This document shows positions 1 through 15,306 of a DNA stretch of 64,000 nt, piece after piece. The stretch is from positions 62,001-126,000 of the forward strand of contig JAAVVG010000029.1 in assembly GCA_012976225.1 (NCBI GenBank), in the 5' to 3' direction. Under the pieces are notes generated by a model that worked only from the letters and a program-made list of their open reading frames with translations, was not told the origin of the DNA and searched no databases. Position 1 is the first letter of the stretch, and each line of letters starts with the position of its first letter. The DNA comes from Golubevia sp. BC0850. Taxonomy: Eukaryota > Basidiomycota > Exobasidiomycetes > Golubeviales > Golubeviaceae. Made by a program: the position numbers and the translations under genes.

Positions 1-2
1 GA

Positions 3-110
3 GCGTTCATGAGTGGAAAGATTTCATGGACGGGTGGAGAAGATGTCATCAAAGAGAGAGGCGCCACAGAGATTGAAGTTGCTTTACGTGAGATGTTATG
101 ATTGACCGAC
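3..110 (+). CDS. C-terminal end of an unidentified protein (partial, runs off the left edge)
   Basis: One frame is open from the first bases of the window to a TGA at 108-110 and gives about 35 residues ending in ATEIEVALREML. The other two plus-strand frames stop sooner. The composition is that of a folded C-terminus with alternating charged and hydrophobic residues, but the fragment is too short to assign a family. It could be the last exon of a gene lying left of the window. It may also be a chance open stretch. Confidence 0.3.
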
Positions 111-546
111 AATTGGATTTTTTCTGGTGGAATTTAGCGTGTTCTTCGGGGACAGAACTGAGAACTTTATTCGATCTGAACTCTTCAAGAGCTTCTGGCT
201 CGCAAACTTGTCAGAATCAGATTTAGAAGTAGAAGAGCCCCTGGGGCGCGGCAAAACCAAAGAAGGCAATCGAAGACTAAAGAACTACATAATCAAAGGA
301 TGACTTGAATAAATAGAATTGCGATGAAGATGAAGAACTTGAAACAGTGCGGAAGACAACGGAGAAAAAACTATTCACAAAGAAGGAGAACGAAAGGAAA
401 AAGACTCGAGGGAATTGATGGTCTAGAGATTTTGTACGTTGAATGTACGAAGGTTGCTACTTGAGAATCTAAAGCTGGGGAAGAGGACTTGAAGATATAG
501 ACAAGTTCAAACAAAAGGGATGCGATGGTTGAAAACTGAGATTGAT
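111..546. other. Intergenic, no gene seen
   Basis: AT- and A-rich sequence between the putative gene tail and the stop codon of the TRK gene. No open frame of coding character and no RNA gene was seen. It probably holds two facing 3' untranslated regions. Confidence 0.5.
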
Positions 547-3500
547 TTATTCTCCTTTCAAGCTCTTGGGCTTCTCAGCTTGAGCTTGATTTTGGAATTG
601 AGGTTCACGTTCCAGAGTTTGAGTGAGAGGGAAGCTTTGACGACGATCTTCTTCATCTCCTTGAGGATCCATCAGTGACCATTCTTGAGCATCTTCGACA
701 TCTAAATCATTCGGTAGAAGAATCGCACGATCGATAGCGTTGGGTAAACCACGATGTCTACCTCTCAACATCACAGCCATCAGAACCAATTTACTCAAAG
801 TTTTAAACCTTCCACTAAGCGAGAAGTTGTCAGTAGGCGTTCCGAGGGATAGACCGACAGTTCCATAGGCTGACACGACTTCGAATAAAACGCTGTTTAA
901 TAGACGAGAGAATTAAAAGTGGAACTCAGAAATACAGATGCAAAAGACGGAATGTTTTGAAGACGAGAACTCACCTGAAAACTGTGAAGAAGGTATCCGT
1001 ATTTGGATCTTCGATATTCTCCCTCTCAATGATACAGATAACCCAGATAGCTAGAGCTAGCCACCAGAAGTCGTAACTCATTTGATGCCTCGCATGAGCA
1101 GCTAAGTAGCTTCCCCACATTATAGGAGTATTCTCCTTGTTGACCTTTTCGTCGTTGAATTCTTCTGATTGATCGTCTTCGGTATAGACCCCTAAAGCCT
1201 TCTCTTCGTAAACGTTAGTCGATCTTTTGAGATGGGATGAGAGAGTAATGAGTTGAGGGTCAGCGACGCGATGCAAAAGGCATCGTTCTAGGTGGAAGAC
1301 AAGTTCGACTGACCTGACTGAAAGAGAGATTGGGAACGCAGAGAGATACATCATGACGACGTAGGCTAGTTGGACTGATGGAGCGATTCCAAGGAAACCG
1401 ACGACTTGGAAGCCGGCCGTTCTGCGATAGAGAGAGAAGAGGACGAAGAAGAAGTTAGACGACAGACATGGTGTAACGCGTAACGCCGGCTCTAGCTCTT
1501 ATGCCCCTTGCCTTCATTTCCATACTTGCTCCGCACTCAATCTATTCCATAGTTGTGTCACACTTGAAAGATTGAGGAGAAAGAGGAAATGACACACACC
1601 TAACAGCTATTGATTGGAAGAGACCGTCAAAGATCCTTTGTCCCACAGGAAGCGAAGTGATGGTTTCGTTGGAAAGATCCAAAATCTCGAAAAGGATCTG
1701 AGAAGAGAAAGAGATTTGGTTAGTTCTATCGCATCTCTGGTCTCAAGTTAGTCGTCAACCTAGCACTCACCCAATCGATTGAGTTGAACAGGATCAGAAC
1801 AATCATCAACAACCTGGTTTGACCAGCTGGGAATAGATAAACGAAACACCTTCTAGGATGATCCAGCAGGAACCTTAAGGTTTCAAAGAGTTTGCTTTCC
1901 TTCGGAATGACTTTTGAAGTGGACCAGATTACGAATCTCAACATGACTGGAAATGCAGTGTTACCGACTAAGATCAAGAACCCCATTGGAATTAGAAGAG
2001 CGTACTTGTTAGCTAGAGAGATCATTGAAGTGTCGATGAGGGAGAGACCGCAGTTGGTGAAGGCAGATGTCATTTGAAAGAAAGTGTACCTGAGAGATTG
2101 GAGGAGACGGGTGGAGCAGTATCAGTAGGGCATATTTTGGGAAGGAGGAAAGACTTCAAGATGAGAACTTACCAAGTAGTATTGGGAGCTGTGATTCCTT
2201 GAGCAGTAAAGACTTCTCTCGCTTCCACAGCGTCAGAATTGTTCGAAGCTAACCACGGCGCTGCGCAAAGAACTGTAACCAAGATGATCATAATCCAATA
2301 AGCAGGTAATAAAATTGCTAGAACATTCAAAGCTCTATACTCTACTCCTCCAAGTTCTTCTCTTTGAGCTTCGGTTAAGTCATGAAATTTGGAATTCTTG
2401 GAGACAGTGACATCAAAAGAGAAGTAAGGAGCCGATTGCTCTGCTGATTCAGCTTGGTTGTTTCCAGATCTAGTAGAGGCGATAGTTGAAGTTCTAGTCA
2501 TTGTGGTCATGCTGGAAACCGTTTGAGGAAAAGCCTTTTTAATGATCGAACGAGTCACATCTACAGGACCCGGAAAACCACCTAATCCACGCTCTTTGGC
2601 TGAAGTTTGCGTTCTAGATAACGGAACTCCAGTCCTGTTGACTCTACGAGAGGAAGAAGCGGATGACATCATAGTCGCACTTCTTTCCATCCCAATTCCA
2701 GTTCCAACTCTTGAAGCTCTACCTCTGACTTCTGAAGGATTGGCAAATCCAATGGTTTGAGTTCTTGGGAAGTTTGACATTGTTGGAGTGACAGCTGGTA
2801 TAGAGAAGGTTTCTTGAATTGGTGAAGCATTGGTTTCCTTCAGATTGAGAACTCCGGAAGAAGTTTGAGGTTCATTGTAATTCTCTTCTTCAATGATTCT
2901 TTTGTTAATCAAAGTTGGAGGTTGCTCAGTTCTTCTGATCATATCAGTTCTAACCACTCTATCACTATTAGCAAAGCTCTTGTCGCCTTCGTAATCTGCA
3001 TTTTGATGAGCATTCTCAGAAGGTTGAGAGCTTTTCTCTTCAGAACTTTCTCTGGCATCTTCTAATCTTTTCAAATCCTCTAATCTTCTTCTAGCCTCTG
3101 GGCTATATTTGACTAGATTCTTGAATCTTTTCTGAAAGTAGCTACGTCTAGTTAAAACCATACTGATGGAAACTACGACTAAACTTCCGATTGACATTAA
3201 GAAGAAGAGGATAGCTTGTTGGAAATCTGTTGAGGTAGACATGTTGATGGTTGATAGACCTGTTACTGTCATAGCACTGACGCATAGGAACAGACAATCT
3301 ATGTAGGCGATTTCGACTGAGTTGGCAGCGTAGAAGATACCCGAGAAGATTAAGGGAGTGAGGATGAAGATGAGAAGATGGAGACGCTGTGAAGAAGGAT
3401 AGAAAATAGGCGAGTCAGTGAATGAGAACAGGGAAGAGATGAAAGGGAAGGTGGAAGGGATAACAATGAAGGAAAAGGACACATGCGGTGGCTGGGGTAG

Positions 3501-3828
3501 GCGATAGGTAAGCTCTGGTAGCCTTTGCCCAGCTCCAGACGGAACTCAACCCTGATCTCGAGCATCGACGATCCAGAAAGTACTGTATTGAACATTATCT
3601 ACGCGCTTCACCAACCGTGTCCGACTTGGGAGTGAAAGCTTTTGACTCTCCTTTCCTTAACTGTTCTCCCCTCTCTCCTACCGTATCTCTCCCTTTTCTG
3701 TGCCATCTGTTCTATTAGTAGTCTATTTGATTATATTCGTAACTCACAAAGAAGTTCAGATTGTTCTTCAACCATTCCCAACTTCTCTTCAATCCACCAG
3801 ATCCATTTCCAATCCCATTTCTGGCCAT
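547..3828 (-). CDS. TRK1: TRK-family potassium transporter
   Basis: Plasma-membrane K+ uptake protein of the TrkH/TRK superfamily. Seven exons join in phase: 3828-3748, 3386-2173, 2089-1771, 1697-1600, 1421-1314, 1223-975 and 892-547. They encode about 804 residues. The start at 3828 gives a short N-terminus leading into NNLNFFRLHLLIFILTPLIF, the first helix. Selectivity-filter regions with the family pattern are visible: TVTGLSTINMS in the first repeat, SAFTNCGLSLIDTSM and GNTAFPVMLR in the third, and FEVVSAYGTVGLSLGTP near the C-terminus. A Ser/Arg-rich cytosolic loop of roughly 250 residues lies between the first and second repeats, as is usual for fungal TRK proteins. An alternative upstream ATG at 3921 would add 31 residues. 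The symbol follows the family; paralogue identity (TRK1 or TRK2) cannot be told. Confidence 0.93.
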
Positions 3829-4570
3829 CTCTGATTTCTGATTCTTTACTTGAAGTGCCCGGTGACCTTGAAGAATAGGAAAGCGTGATGCTATCGGAGC
3901 AACGTTGACTGGTAAGGGCAAAGAATGATGACGTCTTCTTGATGAGACCTTGAGATCCTATTCGAGGGTGGGTTGAGGGTAAAGATTTGAGAATCTCGAA
4001 CGCGGCAACGTTATTTTTGAACTTGGTTCTACCCCGTTTTACTGCGCAAAAAAAGATATCCAAATATTCAGAGAGCAAAATAGATTCCTTGGAGAAAGAG
4101 CTGAATTGAATAAGAAAACATCACAATGACGATATATCTAAGAGAGAAAGGAGAGGTGGGCAGAAGAACAGAATGAAGAAGAAGTAGAGGAGTAATAACA
4201 AAAGAGAAACGGAGAGACAAAAGAAGGGGTGATTTGAGCGGCTGAAGTGGCATTTTAAGAGTCGATTGTTTGAAGCGTAAGAAAATGGGAGAGAGAGAAA
4301 GCTTGCCGATTTGAATTTATTTTCTTAGGTGTCTCTCCCCTCTTCACTTTCCCCCTCTCCTCCAATTTCTTGGTTCCTGCTAAGCTTTCCCTCAAACTGA
4401 ATTTTTCTTCCAACTCTGTGGCTGTGTTAACCTTTCCATGTTCTTGTTCTTACCCTCTTCCGCTCATCCTTTCCTCACTTCCACTCCGCCTCCTCCCATT
4501 CTTTAATCTTCGTCTTTCCCATCTACCACTCCTATCCGCAATCTCCCGATTTCCCATAGCCTTTCCCAAT
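3829..4570. other. Intergenic between ERV14 and TRK
   Basis: Pyrimidine-rich stretch between the ERV14 stop and the TRK start, presumably carrying the TRK promoter and 5' leader. The open frames present lack family similarity and look like chance frames. No clear TATA box was recognised. Confidence 0.4.
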
Positions 4571-6272
4571 CTATTCAGTTTCAGAAATCAGAGCTAGGAT
4601 CATTCTATAGAGGTAGTAGAAGAAACTCAAAAGGTAGAATCCTAACTTGAAGAAACATTCCTTTTTGTGGCCTGAAAGAGTTCGGAAAATTTCAGTAGCA
4701 TCTAACATGTGATTCTTGTTCATCACTCTGTTGAGAGTGGAAGAAGAGATGTGAATTCAAGTAGTTGCGGAGAGTATATGTCAAATCCAGTTGACGAGGG
4801 TTTGAGATTAGCAAGTTGAACATTGTGAAAAAGACAGAAATTTTTAGAATTGAGATTTGAGGGTTGAGTGAATGAAAAGAATGGAGGATTGGAAGAAAAG
4901 AGCATATTTAAGTGTTGATTTTGAGAGTAAGATTTTTGAGGTTCGATGGAAGTTGAAATGCGAGAGAAGATTCGAAGGTAGATTGTGCGAGAATGTTCGC
5001 GAAGCGAAAGAGAAGTTGATTTTGAAGTAGAGGTTTGAGGAGAAAGGGACGAAACAGGCGAAGAGGCAGAAAAGAAGGAATGATTAGAGGTGGGGAAGAA
5101 AGAGAGATCAGAATTCAAACCAGCAAAAGATCGGACTCTAGAGCATAGAGCTGTTCAAAGACCCGTTCTCCAAGCCAGAAATCTCAAAGAAGAATGGAGA
5201 ACTCACTTGTTCACATTAAAGGCCACCAAAGGAGCGTTTAGTAAGAAAGCAATCCATTGACCCGTCAGAAGAAAGATTAAGGTCAAAGAGGCATGGGCGA
5301 TCATTTCAGGGAGGGTGAACTGTTAGAAGCAGAAGAGAGAACGGGAGTCAGTGAAAATAATTTGAAGAAGGCTGGTCAGAGGAGATGTTTGGCTCAAGGA
5401 GCGGCTCTTTAGCCAAAGCAAACGAAAGCATCGTCTTCCCTTGCTTGATCTGGCTCTCCCTTTCCAACTTCGAGAGCCAAATCTTGAAAGATCGAGATCA
5501 GTCCCGAGGTACTCCAGGGGTGAGCTCTTCAAAAGATCTTTATGAGCGAGTTGCTCCTTCCTAGATCAAGAAATGAAAGAGCTTGACCACCGCGTTTCTA
5601 ATTCCCTCCACCTTCCAGCCTCTTTTCCCACTCATTCCCAAATGAAAATTTCCTTTTGCGTTAAAGTTATCTTCCTTTAGCCTAGTTCCTATCGAGTGCC
5701 CTGGCCAAAGGCGAGCCTCAATCTTTTCTCCTTACTCACCTGGTTCAGCTTGTTACACAGGTCGATAGGATTGATGTAATCACATTCTAGATCCGAGAAC
5801 ATGATGATCTATTGAAGCGAAGATCAATTACGAATCGAAAGGTCGCACATACCGGGAGGAAAGAGTTTCAGTAATTGAGTTTTGAGGAAGAGGATCAAAG
5901 TTAGAGTGAGAGATTGAGAATACGACGGGAGAAGATTTGAGGTGTCAAAGATTTCATGAGTTGGTACCATAGGGGGTTTTCATAAAAGAAAAGGAAGAGA
6001 AGATGAAGATGAAAAAAGGCAGGTCAGCTAAGATAAATTCGACAGAAATGTTGAGGTTTGAAACCTTTTTGGAGAAGAGCTCTCGAGGGCTCACGTAGAA
6101 GACCATGGTAAAGAGTAGACACGCAGCTAGCAGAACTGCGAATAGGAATAGCCATCCTGAGGGGTTCAGCAGAGGAGGGAGCGGAGGGAGAGAGGTTCAG
6201 CTGAGGATAAGAGGAAGAGAGGAACGAGAAGGTAAATGTTGAGGATGAGAAAGACTGACCTTCTCCAAGCAT
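4571..6272 (-). CDS. ERV14: Cornichon-family ER cargo receptor Erv14
   Basis: COPII cargo adaptor that helps transmembrane proteins leave the endoplasmic reticulum. Five exons (6272-6260, 6156-6095, 5808-5740, 5319-5207, 4727-4571) splice in phase into 137 residues, the usual cornichon length. Exon 1 is only 13 nt (MLGE plus one base). The first helix is [20 protein letters not shown]. It is followed by the family hallmark [19 protein letters not shown], a second helix containing [20 protein letters not shown], the [17 protein letters not shown] segment, and a last helix with [14 protein letters not shown]. Introns are long for this window (103-479 bp). The exon structure depends on manual splice choices, but the phases agree throughout. 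Confidence 0.93.
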
Positions 6273-7384
6273 TTTGAAGGTAAGCTTGAGGTAGGTTTCA
6301 GGTCAAGGGAATATGTACTTGATGTGAATGTAATAGAGAAAGAAGTGGAGATAGCGAGGAAGGGCCGAGAGAAGACAGAGAGGAAAGCTGCGAGAGGGTG
6401 GAGTGGAGGTTTGGGTGATAATTGAAAATGGGTGCAAGGATTGTAAGGATTGAAAGTTAAATTGTTGTCAGCTTGAAGTTGAAGGCCCAGAAGACAGAGG
6501 AAGAGAAAGCTGCTTGAAGTTGACCTTTGATTCCACCAAGATGGCCAAGCAGAGATTCTTCCCAAGAACCTAACTGAGTCTCATCCATCTCCTTTGATTC
6601 AGATTCCCGCCCTCTGGGTGATACCATCTGATTCGTGAGATATGCAGAAAGCATTGACCTGACTTGAGACTTGAGAACCAGCTTGATGAGTCTCGATCTG
6701 AAAGCTTAGAGTAGAGCTCGATAGAAGACTTGTCGCCCCTTCTCCTTCCACTGATGTTCTCTCTCCTTTCTTCACTACACTTGCTGTTTATCTTGAGAAT
6801 TGTGATACTCACCCCTGAAAAGATTGACGATGTTGAGGTGGAATGGAAGAGAGGAAGAGGATCCTATTTGGAAGGTCTGCAACTCTTCTCGGACCACGAG
6901 GCGCAGCTTCGAAACCATCCCTTTCTTTCTCTCCTTTTTCTTATTTTTTTTGCATCGAGTCCACTTTGAAACAGGCGCCTACCTTTCTCCTTCAAACACG
7001 TCTTACATCTTAGAGGAGAATGTGATCTCTGAGAGGTCTGCTCCATCTAATTATCTCCATTTACTGGCTCGCCCCCCCCCTTTCTAATCGCCGAATGAAA
7101 GCTTTCAAGTGACTCAGAATTCCTTTGAATGACATGACGTATGAAGCTGTGAAGTAGAGAAAGAGGAACATCTACAGAGCCATCAATGACCGAGGAGAGG
7201 TGTGCGAAGAAGCTGAGATTTTTAAGAACTCGCTTCCTACTTTCTACACTCCATCCAAGATTGGTTCTTCTTGCTGTTCTTTAACAACTCACGCAACACT
7301 CTCAAACGAAGCCAGAAGGTCGCACTCGCAACAAGCAGTTAGACCACCTCTTCTTTTCTTCGTTCAAACTTCAACCCAACCAAG
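6273..7384. other. Intergenic between ERV14 and the F-box-like gene
   Basis: Divergent upstream region of about 1.1 kb. It has several short overlapping open frames on both strands, none with recognisable protein character. It should carry both promoters, but no convincing element was identified. Confidence 0.4.
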
Positions 7385-8957
7385 ATGGATCAATCGAAAC
7401 TCAAGATAGAAGCTCTCAAGGAAAGACCACCTGCTAATCTCGATTCTCTGCCAGCAGAGCTAGCAGGCCAATTAGTGGAACATGTCAGAAGTTGGGCATT
7501 GGCGGAGAAGCAAAGCGAAAAAGCAACCGGGATGGAGTGAGTCGCCTCTCACCTCTCATCTCTTTCGCTCGGCCCTCCTTTCCCAGCAACTAACTTCATC
7601 CTTCCTTCATTCCTGATCTAGGGCGAGAATCATGGCACTCAGAGCCTTGGCCATGACGTCCAAACTGTGTTATAGGGCTTACTATCCGTCTCTCATCAGA
7701 AACCTCTACCTCTGCCCGTCTCACTTGACTGGTTTCTCTCAAATGTTGGAAAGAGACATGGATGCTGGAAGACCAGTTCAATCTTTCCTTCTAGTGGCAA
7801 CAACGGATGACTCTCACGATCAAATTTCAATTCCTCTGTCTCAACTCGACACGCTGGTCTCTTCAACTTCAAACCAGTACGTCTCTTACAAGGCAGTGCC
7901 TCGTTCAGAGCGCAAGTCCTACCGAGATAGAGCGGTGGATCTTCTGGTAACCAATTTCTTCAGTAAACTGAAAGCGCTTCAGACCCTGGTCATCATCCGC
8001 CCAACCAAGACGGTGGAGCTACCTCGAGTTGAGCGAGTTGAAGGAATACAGGTCCCTCTCTCCTTCCTCATCAATCACCTCAAGCAACTTCAACTTGGTA
8101 GAAGCGTAGATGATGAACTTGGTCTTGCTGCAAACAGGGCCATCTGGATTCTCTGTTTCTGTCCCCATCTTCGTCAAGCCATCCTTCGCCTCTCCATCTC
8201 AACAAAGTCAGCTGGTTTTCTAGAAGAGTTTCATCAGACTTTCAATGGGTTATCAAACGTCAAAGATCTTCCATTGGCTTTGACTTCGTACACGATCAGG
8301 CAGACAGAAGCACTTGGTGGGGACTGCCTTGGGAAGGTAAGAAGAGTTGGACTTTCCGCGACAGGAAGACAGATGCAGTCGGGAACTTTCTGAGAGTGAC
8401 GAAAGAGCTTAACTCTCTCGAGTTCGTGTATCGTGGAAATCCAAGGGACGGAGATGACTCTCACGCTGCATCGGAGGCTCTTTCTGTCTTGCTGGAGAGG
8501 TCGCGGGAGACCTTGAAGCACATCAGATTTCTGGGGTTCGACTATTTGGCTTCGGGGAGGGTGCCATTGGTGAATTATTGTGTTTTCAGCGGACTGAAGG
8601 TTATCTGTCTGGGTTGGTCCGGTCTTCATAACTTCCATCCAAGATTCGAAAAGCGTCTCCCTTCAAGTCTCAACCTCATCTACTTCCCTTGGTACATCTT
8701 CGATGATGCCAAACCCGGACCTTCCAACTTCCAAGAAAGACTCGATCTAATAAATCTCCTTACTTCGAACGATATTCCGAATCTCAAGACAGTCGCAGTT
8801 CCCAAGCATTGCTGGACTCACATGTATAAAGAGACAGTCTCTCCAAGAAGCAAGCACATCTGGGGGGGGGGGAGAGAAGAAAAGCGTTGTAGGGACTGGA
8901 GATGTTTACCAGCGGGAAGGCTCTGTTGCGGCTTTTGGAACCGAGAGAGATTCGTGA
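7385..8957 (+). CDS. F-box/LRR-like protein, reading frame interrupted
   Basis: Exon 1 (7385-7536) contains NLDSLPAELAGQLVEHV, an F-box-like helix pattern. A canonical intron (7537-7621) leads to exon 2 with LRALAMTSKLCYRAYYPSLI, typical of basidiomycete F-box proteins that go on into irregular leucine-rich repeats. The frame then breaks twice. Coding character moves by one base between about 8240 and 8275, where the new frame gives FDFVHDQADRSTWWGLPWEG. It moves back at an 11-G run (8862-8872), after which the frame continues to a TGA at 8955-8957. No GT-AG intron explains either shift. The gene is therefore either a recent pseudogene or intact with two base-calling errors. Substrate-receptor function in an SCF ubiquitin ligase is inferred from the family only. 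Confidence 0.5.
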
Positions 8958-9903
8958 GTAGCTCAACTGGTTGTTCGCTCTCCTACCTTGTGGTCAACTC
9001 GTGCCTTTTTTGCATGCTGAAACGAATTTCCTATCACAATTCTGCCTCCATCTCAGCTGGTGACAAACTCAAAGGACAAAGCTGTCTTTCTGTCGATGGA
9101 CTGCTCCCGCCTTTCGGGGTTTGAGAGAGAAAAGGAAGATCTCATCAGATGGGATTCAGCAAGGTAGAAGAACAATCTTTAGTAGGTCGAATGAAATGTG
9201 TCTCGCAGTGTGTTTCTCTTCAGAGTTCTTTTCGAATGAATTAACTCGGGTGTCAACGTTGTAGCGTGCAGTGTTAGTGAGACGGCTTTTCAGTTCTCTC
9301 AAAAGGGTCTGAAAGTCAGAAACGGACTATGCTCACTGAAAGGCGGAAGAAGAACCATCTTTCTCTTTCCGGTGCGGAAGCGTCCCCAGAGTCAGATCTC
9401 CCAAACTCTCGAAGATTTCCTTGTTCTTGTATCGAGCTTTCCCTGTCTGACCTTCTTATCTTCCATGTCCGCTTATTCTCCTTCGTTTCACTTGAAACTG
9501 CTGGTGCGGTTTGAGAAAAGAAGAAGAAGACGGTGGTCTGTTCCCACCCGTTCCTTCCAAAGTTCTGCTCTTCGATGACCAGCTTTTCGGGATGTGAAGA
9601 GGTGATCATGGAGAAATTCTAGGAAAGAGATGTAAAGTAGAAGAAAGAAATGAGATCAAAGCTGTCCCGAACCGGAAGAGACAACACAGACCTCTTTCCT
9701 ATGATGAGATTCTCAATGCCAACGTCATTTCGTCTTCGACATCGTCATGCTCTTTCGAAACTCAGTACCACTCAAACCTTTCCATATAAAGAGGAGCTCT
9801 CTCTTCCATTCTTCTTTCTTTCCCCCTTCTTCCATTTCCACTCTCACCTCACCTCACTCATCGACACTTCACAACCTTCAACTCAACTCACAACATTTAC
9901 AAT
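8958..9903. other. Intergenic, upstream region of the reductase gene
   Basis: About 0.95 kb with no supported gene. The right end carries a TATA-like element and a pyrimidine-rich leader just before the reductase ATG. Confidence 0.45.
9785..9790 (+). promoter_or_regulatory. TATA box of the reductase gene
   Basis: TATAAA lies about 115 bp upstream of the ATG at 9904 and is followed by a CT-rich stretch and an ACAACATTTACAAT leader, a common fungal core-promoter layout. Assigned by position and sequence only. Confidence 0.45.
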
Positions 9904-11406
9904 ATGACTACCGCCGACTCAAGCACTCACTCAACTTCAACTTTGGAGGCAGCTGCCAAGATTGCAACCAATGGAAATGCTTCTGCAGCTAATGGAAGTT
10001 CTTCTGAGACCAGGATCGCTCCAGGCTCTCTCATCCTCGTCACTGGAGGCGGTGGCTACCTTGTCTCTGCTATCGTCGATCAACTCTTGACTCAAGGTTT
10101 CAAGGTCAGAGCAACTACTAGAACCAGATCCAAGCTTGAAGAAATGAAGAAGAAAGCAGACAAAACTTTCGGAGCTGGAAAGTTGGAGGTCGTAGAAATC
10201 AAGGACTTGTCAGTCAAGGGTGCTTTGGATGACGCCTTGAAAGGTGAGTTATAGGTCGAGGTTCAAAAGATCTCTCCAGCTCTATCCTTCATACACTCAT
10301 TCCATAGACCTTCTCCTCTCTCTTCTCCGCTGAATCTTCTCCTTCGTTGTGCTTTTCTTTGCTTCAGACGTCGATGGCGTCGTCAACGTAGCCTCTGATA
10401 CTTCTTTCTCATCCGACTTGGAAGAAGTGGTTCACACCGTCGTCTCTATGACTCAAGAAGTTTTGACCTCTGTCAAAGCAGCCGGTCAAGTCAAATCTTT
10501 TGTTTTAACCTCTTCAAGAGCTGCAGCATTTAATCCAAATGGCTCTTCTCAAAGGATCAATGACAAGGACTGGTTTGATGATGCTTCCAAACAAGCTGAG
10601 GAGGCTCAGGATACAGCCATGAAGGGTGGTCTCGTTTGTGAGTGCAGAAGGTCCAGAGACAAAGGAGTGTCAGAGGCGAGATGAACATACTTACTCTTGA
10701 CCTTCTCTCCTCCTCCCTTCATAGACTGTGCATCTAAAGTAGCCGGAGAGAAAACTGTCTGGGCTTTCGTCGAGAACGAGAAGGTGAGAACTTAGATGGG
10801 ACACTTGCAATTTGGTCGTCGAGGATCAAATGTATGCCTGCTTATCCTTTTATGCCTCTTTTGCTTCCGATCTCTCCAGCCTTCTTTCAGAGGTGACTAT
10901 TCAGAATCTTTGAGAAAGAAAGGAATCAAAAACCTGCTGACTTCCAAAACTTCTCCAATCTCTCGTCATTTCGATTCTAAGTCAACACCATCCTCCCTGA
11001 TGCCGTTTTTGGAAAGATCCACAATCCATCCGAAGGAAACTACTCTACTGCCACTGCTCTGATTCAATTTTCCAAAGGAGAGCCAAGCTTCATGGACCTC
11101 ATTTTCCAAATGCCTTCTTGGTACGTCGAAATCGAGGACACTGCAAAACTTCACGTAGCAGCTCTTCTAGACGAATCCGTCAATCATCAAAGAATCTGGG
11201 CTGCTGCTGGTCCTCTGTCGGCTTTTGACGTCCAAGAGGCTCTAAAAGAGGTCAAGACAGACTACAAGGAGAAAGATCTTTCCAAGTTCCCTGGAAGAGG
11301 TGATGTGGTCATCGACAACAAGGCAAGTGTCGACCTCTTGGAGAAACACTATGGTTCTGGCTTTAAGGGTTTGAAGACTGCTATCAGAGATACTGTTTGT
11401 GTTTAG
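9904..11406 (+). CDS. NAD(P)-dependent aldehyde/ketone reductase, extended SDR (GRE2/dihydroflavonol reductase-like)
   Basis: Rossmann-fold oxidoreductase of the extended short-chain dehydrogenase family. It likely reduces aldehydes or ketones with NAD(P)H in the cytosol. Exons are 9904-10243, 10368-10637, 10725-10783, 10880-10892 and 10982-11406, encoding about 368 residues. The nucleotide-binding motif LILVTGGGGYLVSAIVDQLL is near residue 50. DVDGVVNVAS matches the region before the catalytic serine, and FVLTSSRAAAF holds the active-site Ser. The catalytic tyrosine-lysine pair is YCASK (exons 2 and 3). VNTILPDAVFG and EDTAKLHVAALLDE are typical C-terminal family motifs. Exon 4 is a 13-nt micro-exon encoding PSFR. 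Without it the frame cannot be joined, because the last exon is preceded by an in-frame stop. The promoter has a TATA box. The exact substrate is unknown. Confidence 0.85.
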
Positions 11407-12020
11407 TCGAAGATGTCCACGGCCGATCTTTCCTGTTGTGGCTCGAAGGAAAAGAAAATCAAACGTTCCCAAAATTTCGCAATGTCTCTGTAATGTTCTC
11501 GTCTTTGATACTCTTTCCGTAGGGAAGCTGAGTGAATTCATTCCTGGTCGAACTGTCTGTGTGTCACATTGCCTTTGTTTCGAGGTTTCAGCTCAGGGAT
11601 TTCCCCTCGTCACCCCGTCGTTACCCTTTCTCACCATCTCGCACCGCTCTGTTGAATTTTCAACAAGCCTTTTCTTTCATTATCTTTGGATGTTGAATTC
11701 AGAAATTGTTGTATGTATATATATATTCGTTCATTCGAAGCTTTATCTCAAGGAACAAAAGAAGCGACTTTAGGAAACGACGACAAAAGAAGAAGTTGAA
11801 AACGGCGTCTAAGCGACAAAATCACAAGGAGGAAGAAAATGGGAATATACCAAAAATAGAGAAATGAGAGAAAGGGTAAAAGGATAGACTGGAGCCTCGA
11901 GACGGAAGGAGGAGAGAACGAGAGAGAGAGAGAGATCTTGGCTCAGAAAAGCGACCTTGAAAGATTTTTTTTCGAGATTGTCCTTTTTATATTTGTAATT
12001 GCTATGCTTGAGATCTTGAA
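11407..12020. other. Convergent intergenic region with a short GA repeat
   Basis: Facing 3' ends of the reductase and UGP1. It contains a GA/AG dinucleotide run near 11918-11936 and T-rich tracts compatible with 3' end formation. No gene was seen. Confidence 0.4.
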
Positions 12021-15175
<3,155 letters not shown>

Positions 15176-15306
15176 AATTGAATGTGGTAAAGGGAGTAGG
15201 ATTTGCGAGAAAGAAGAGAGATAGGAGGAACTTCTCAAATCAAACTTTGGTCCATGGCGTTTTGACCGCCACTGCACTCCCCAACTCATACAGCAGGTAA
15301 AGATTC

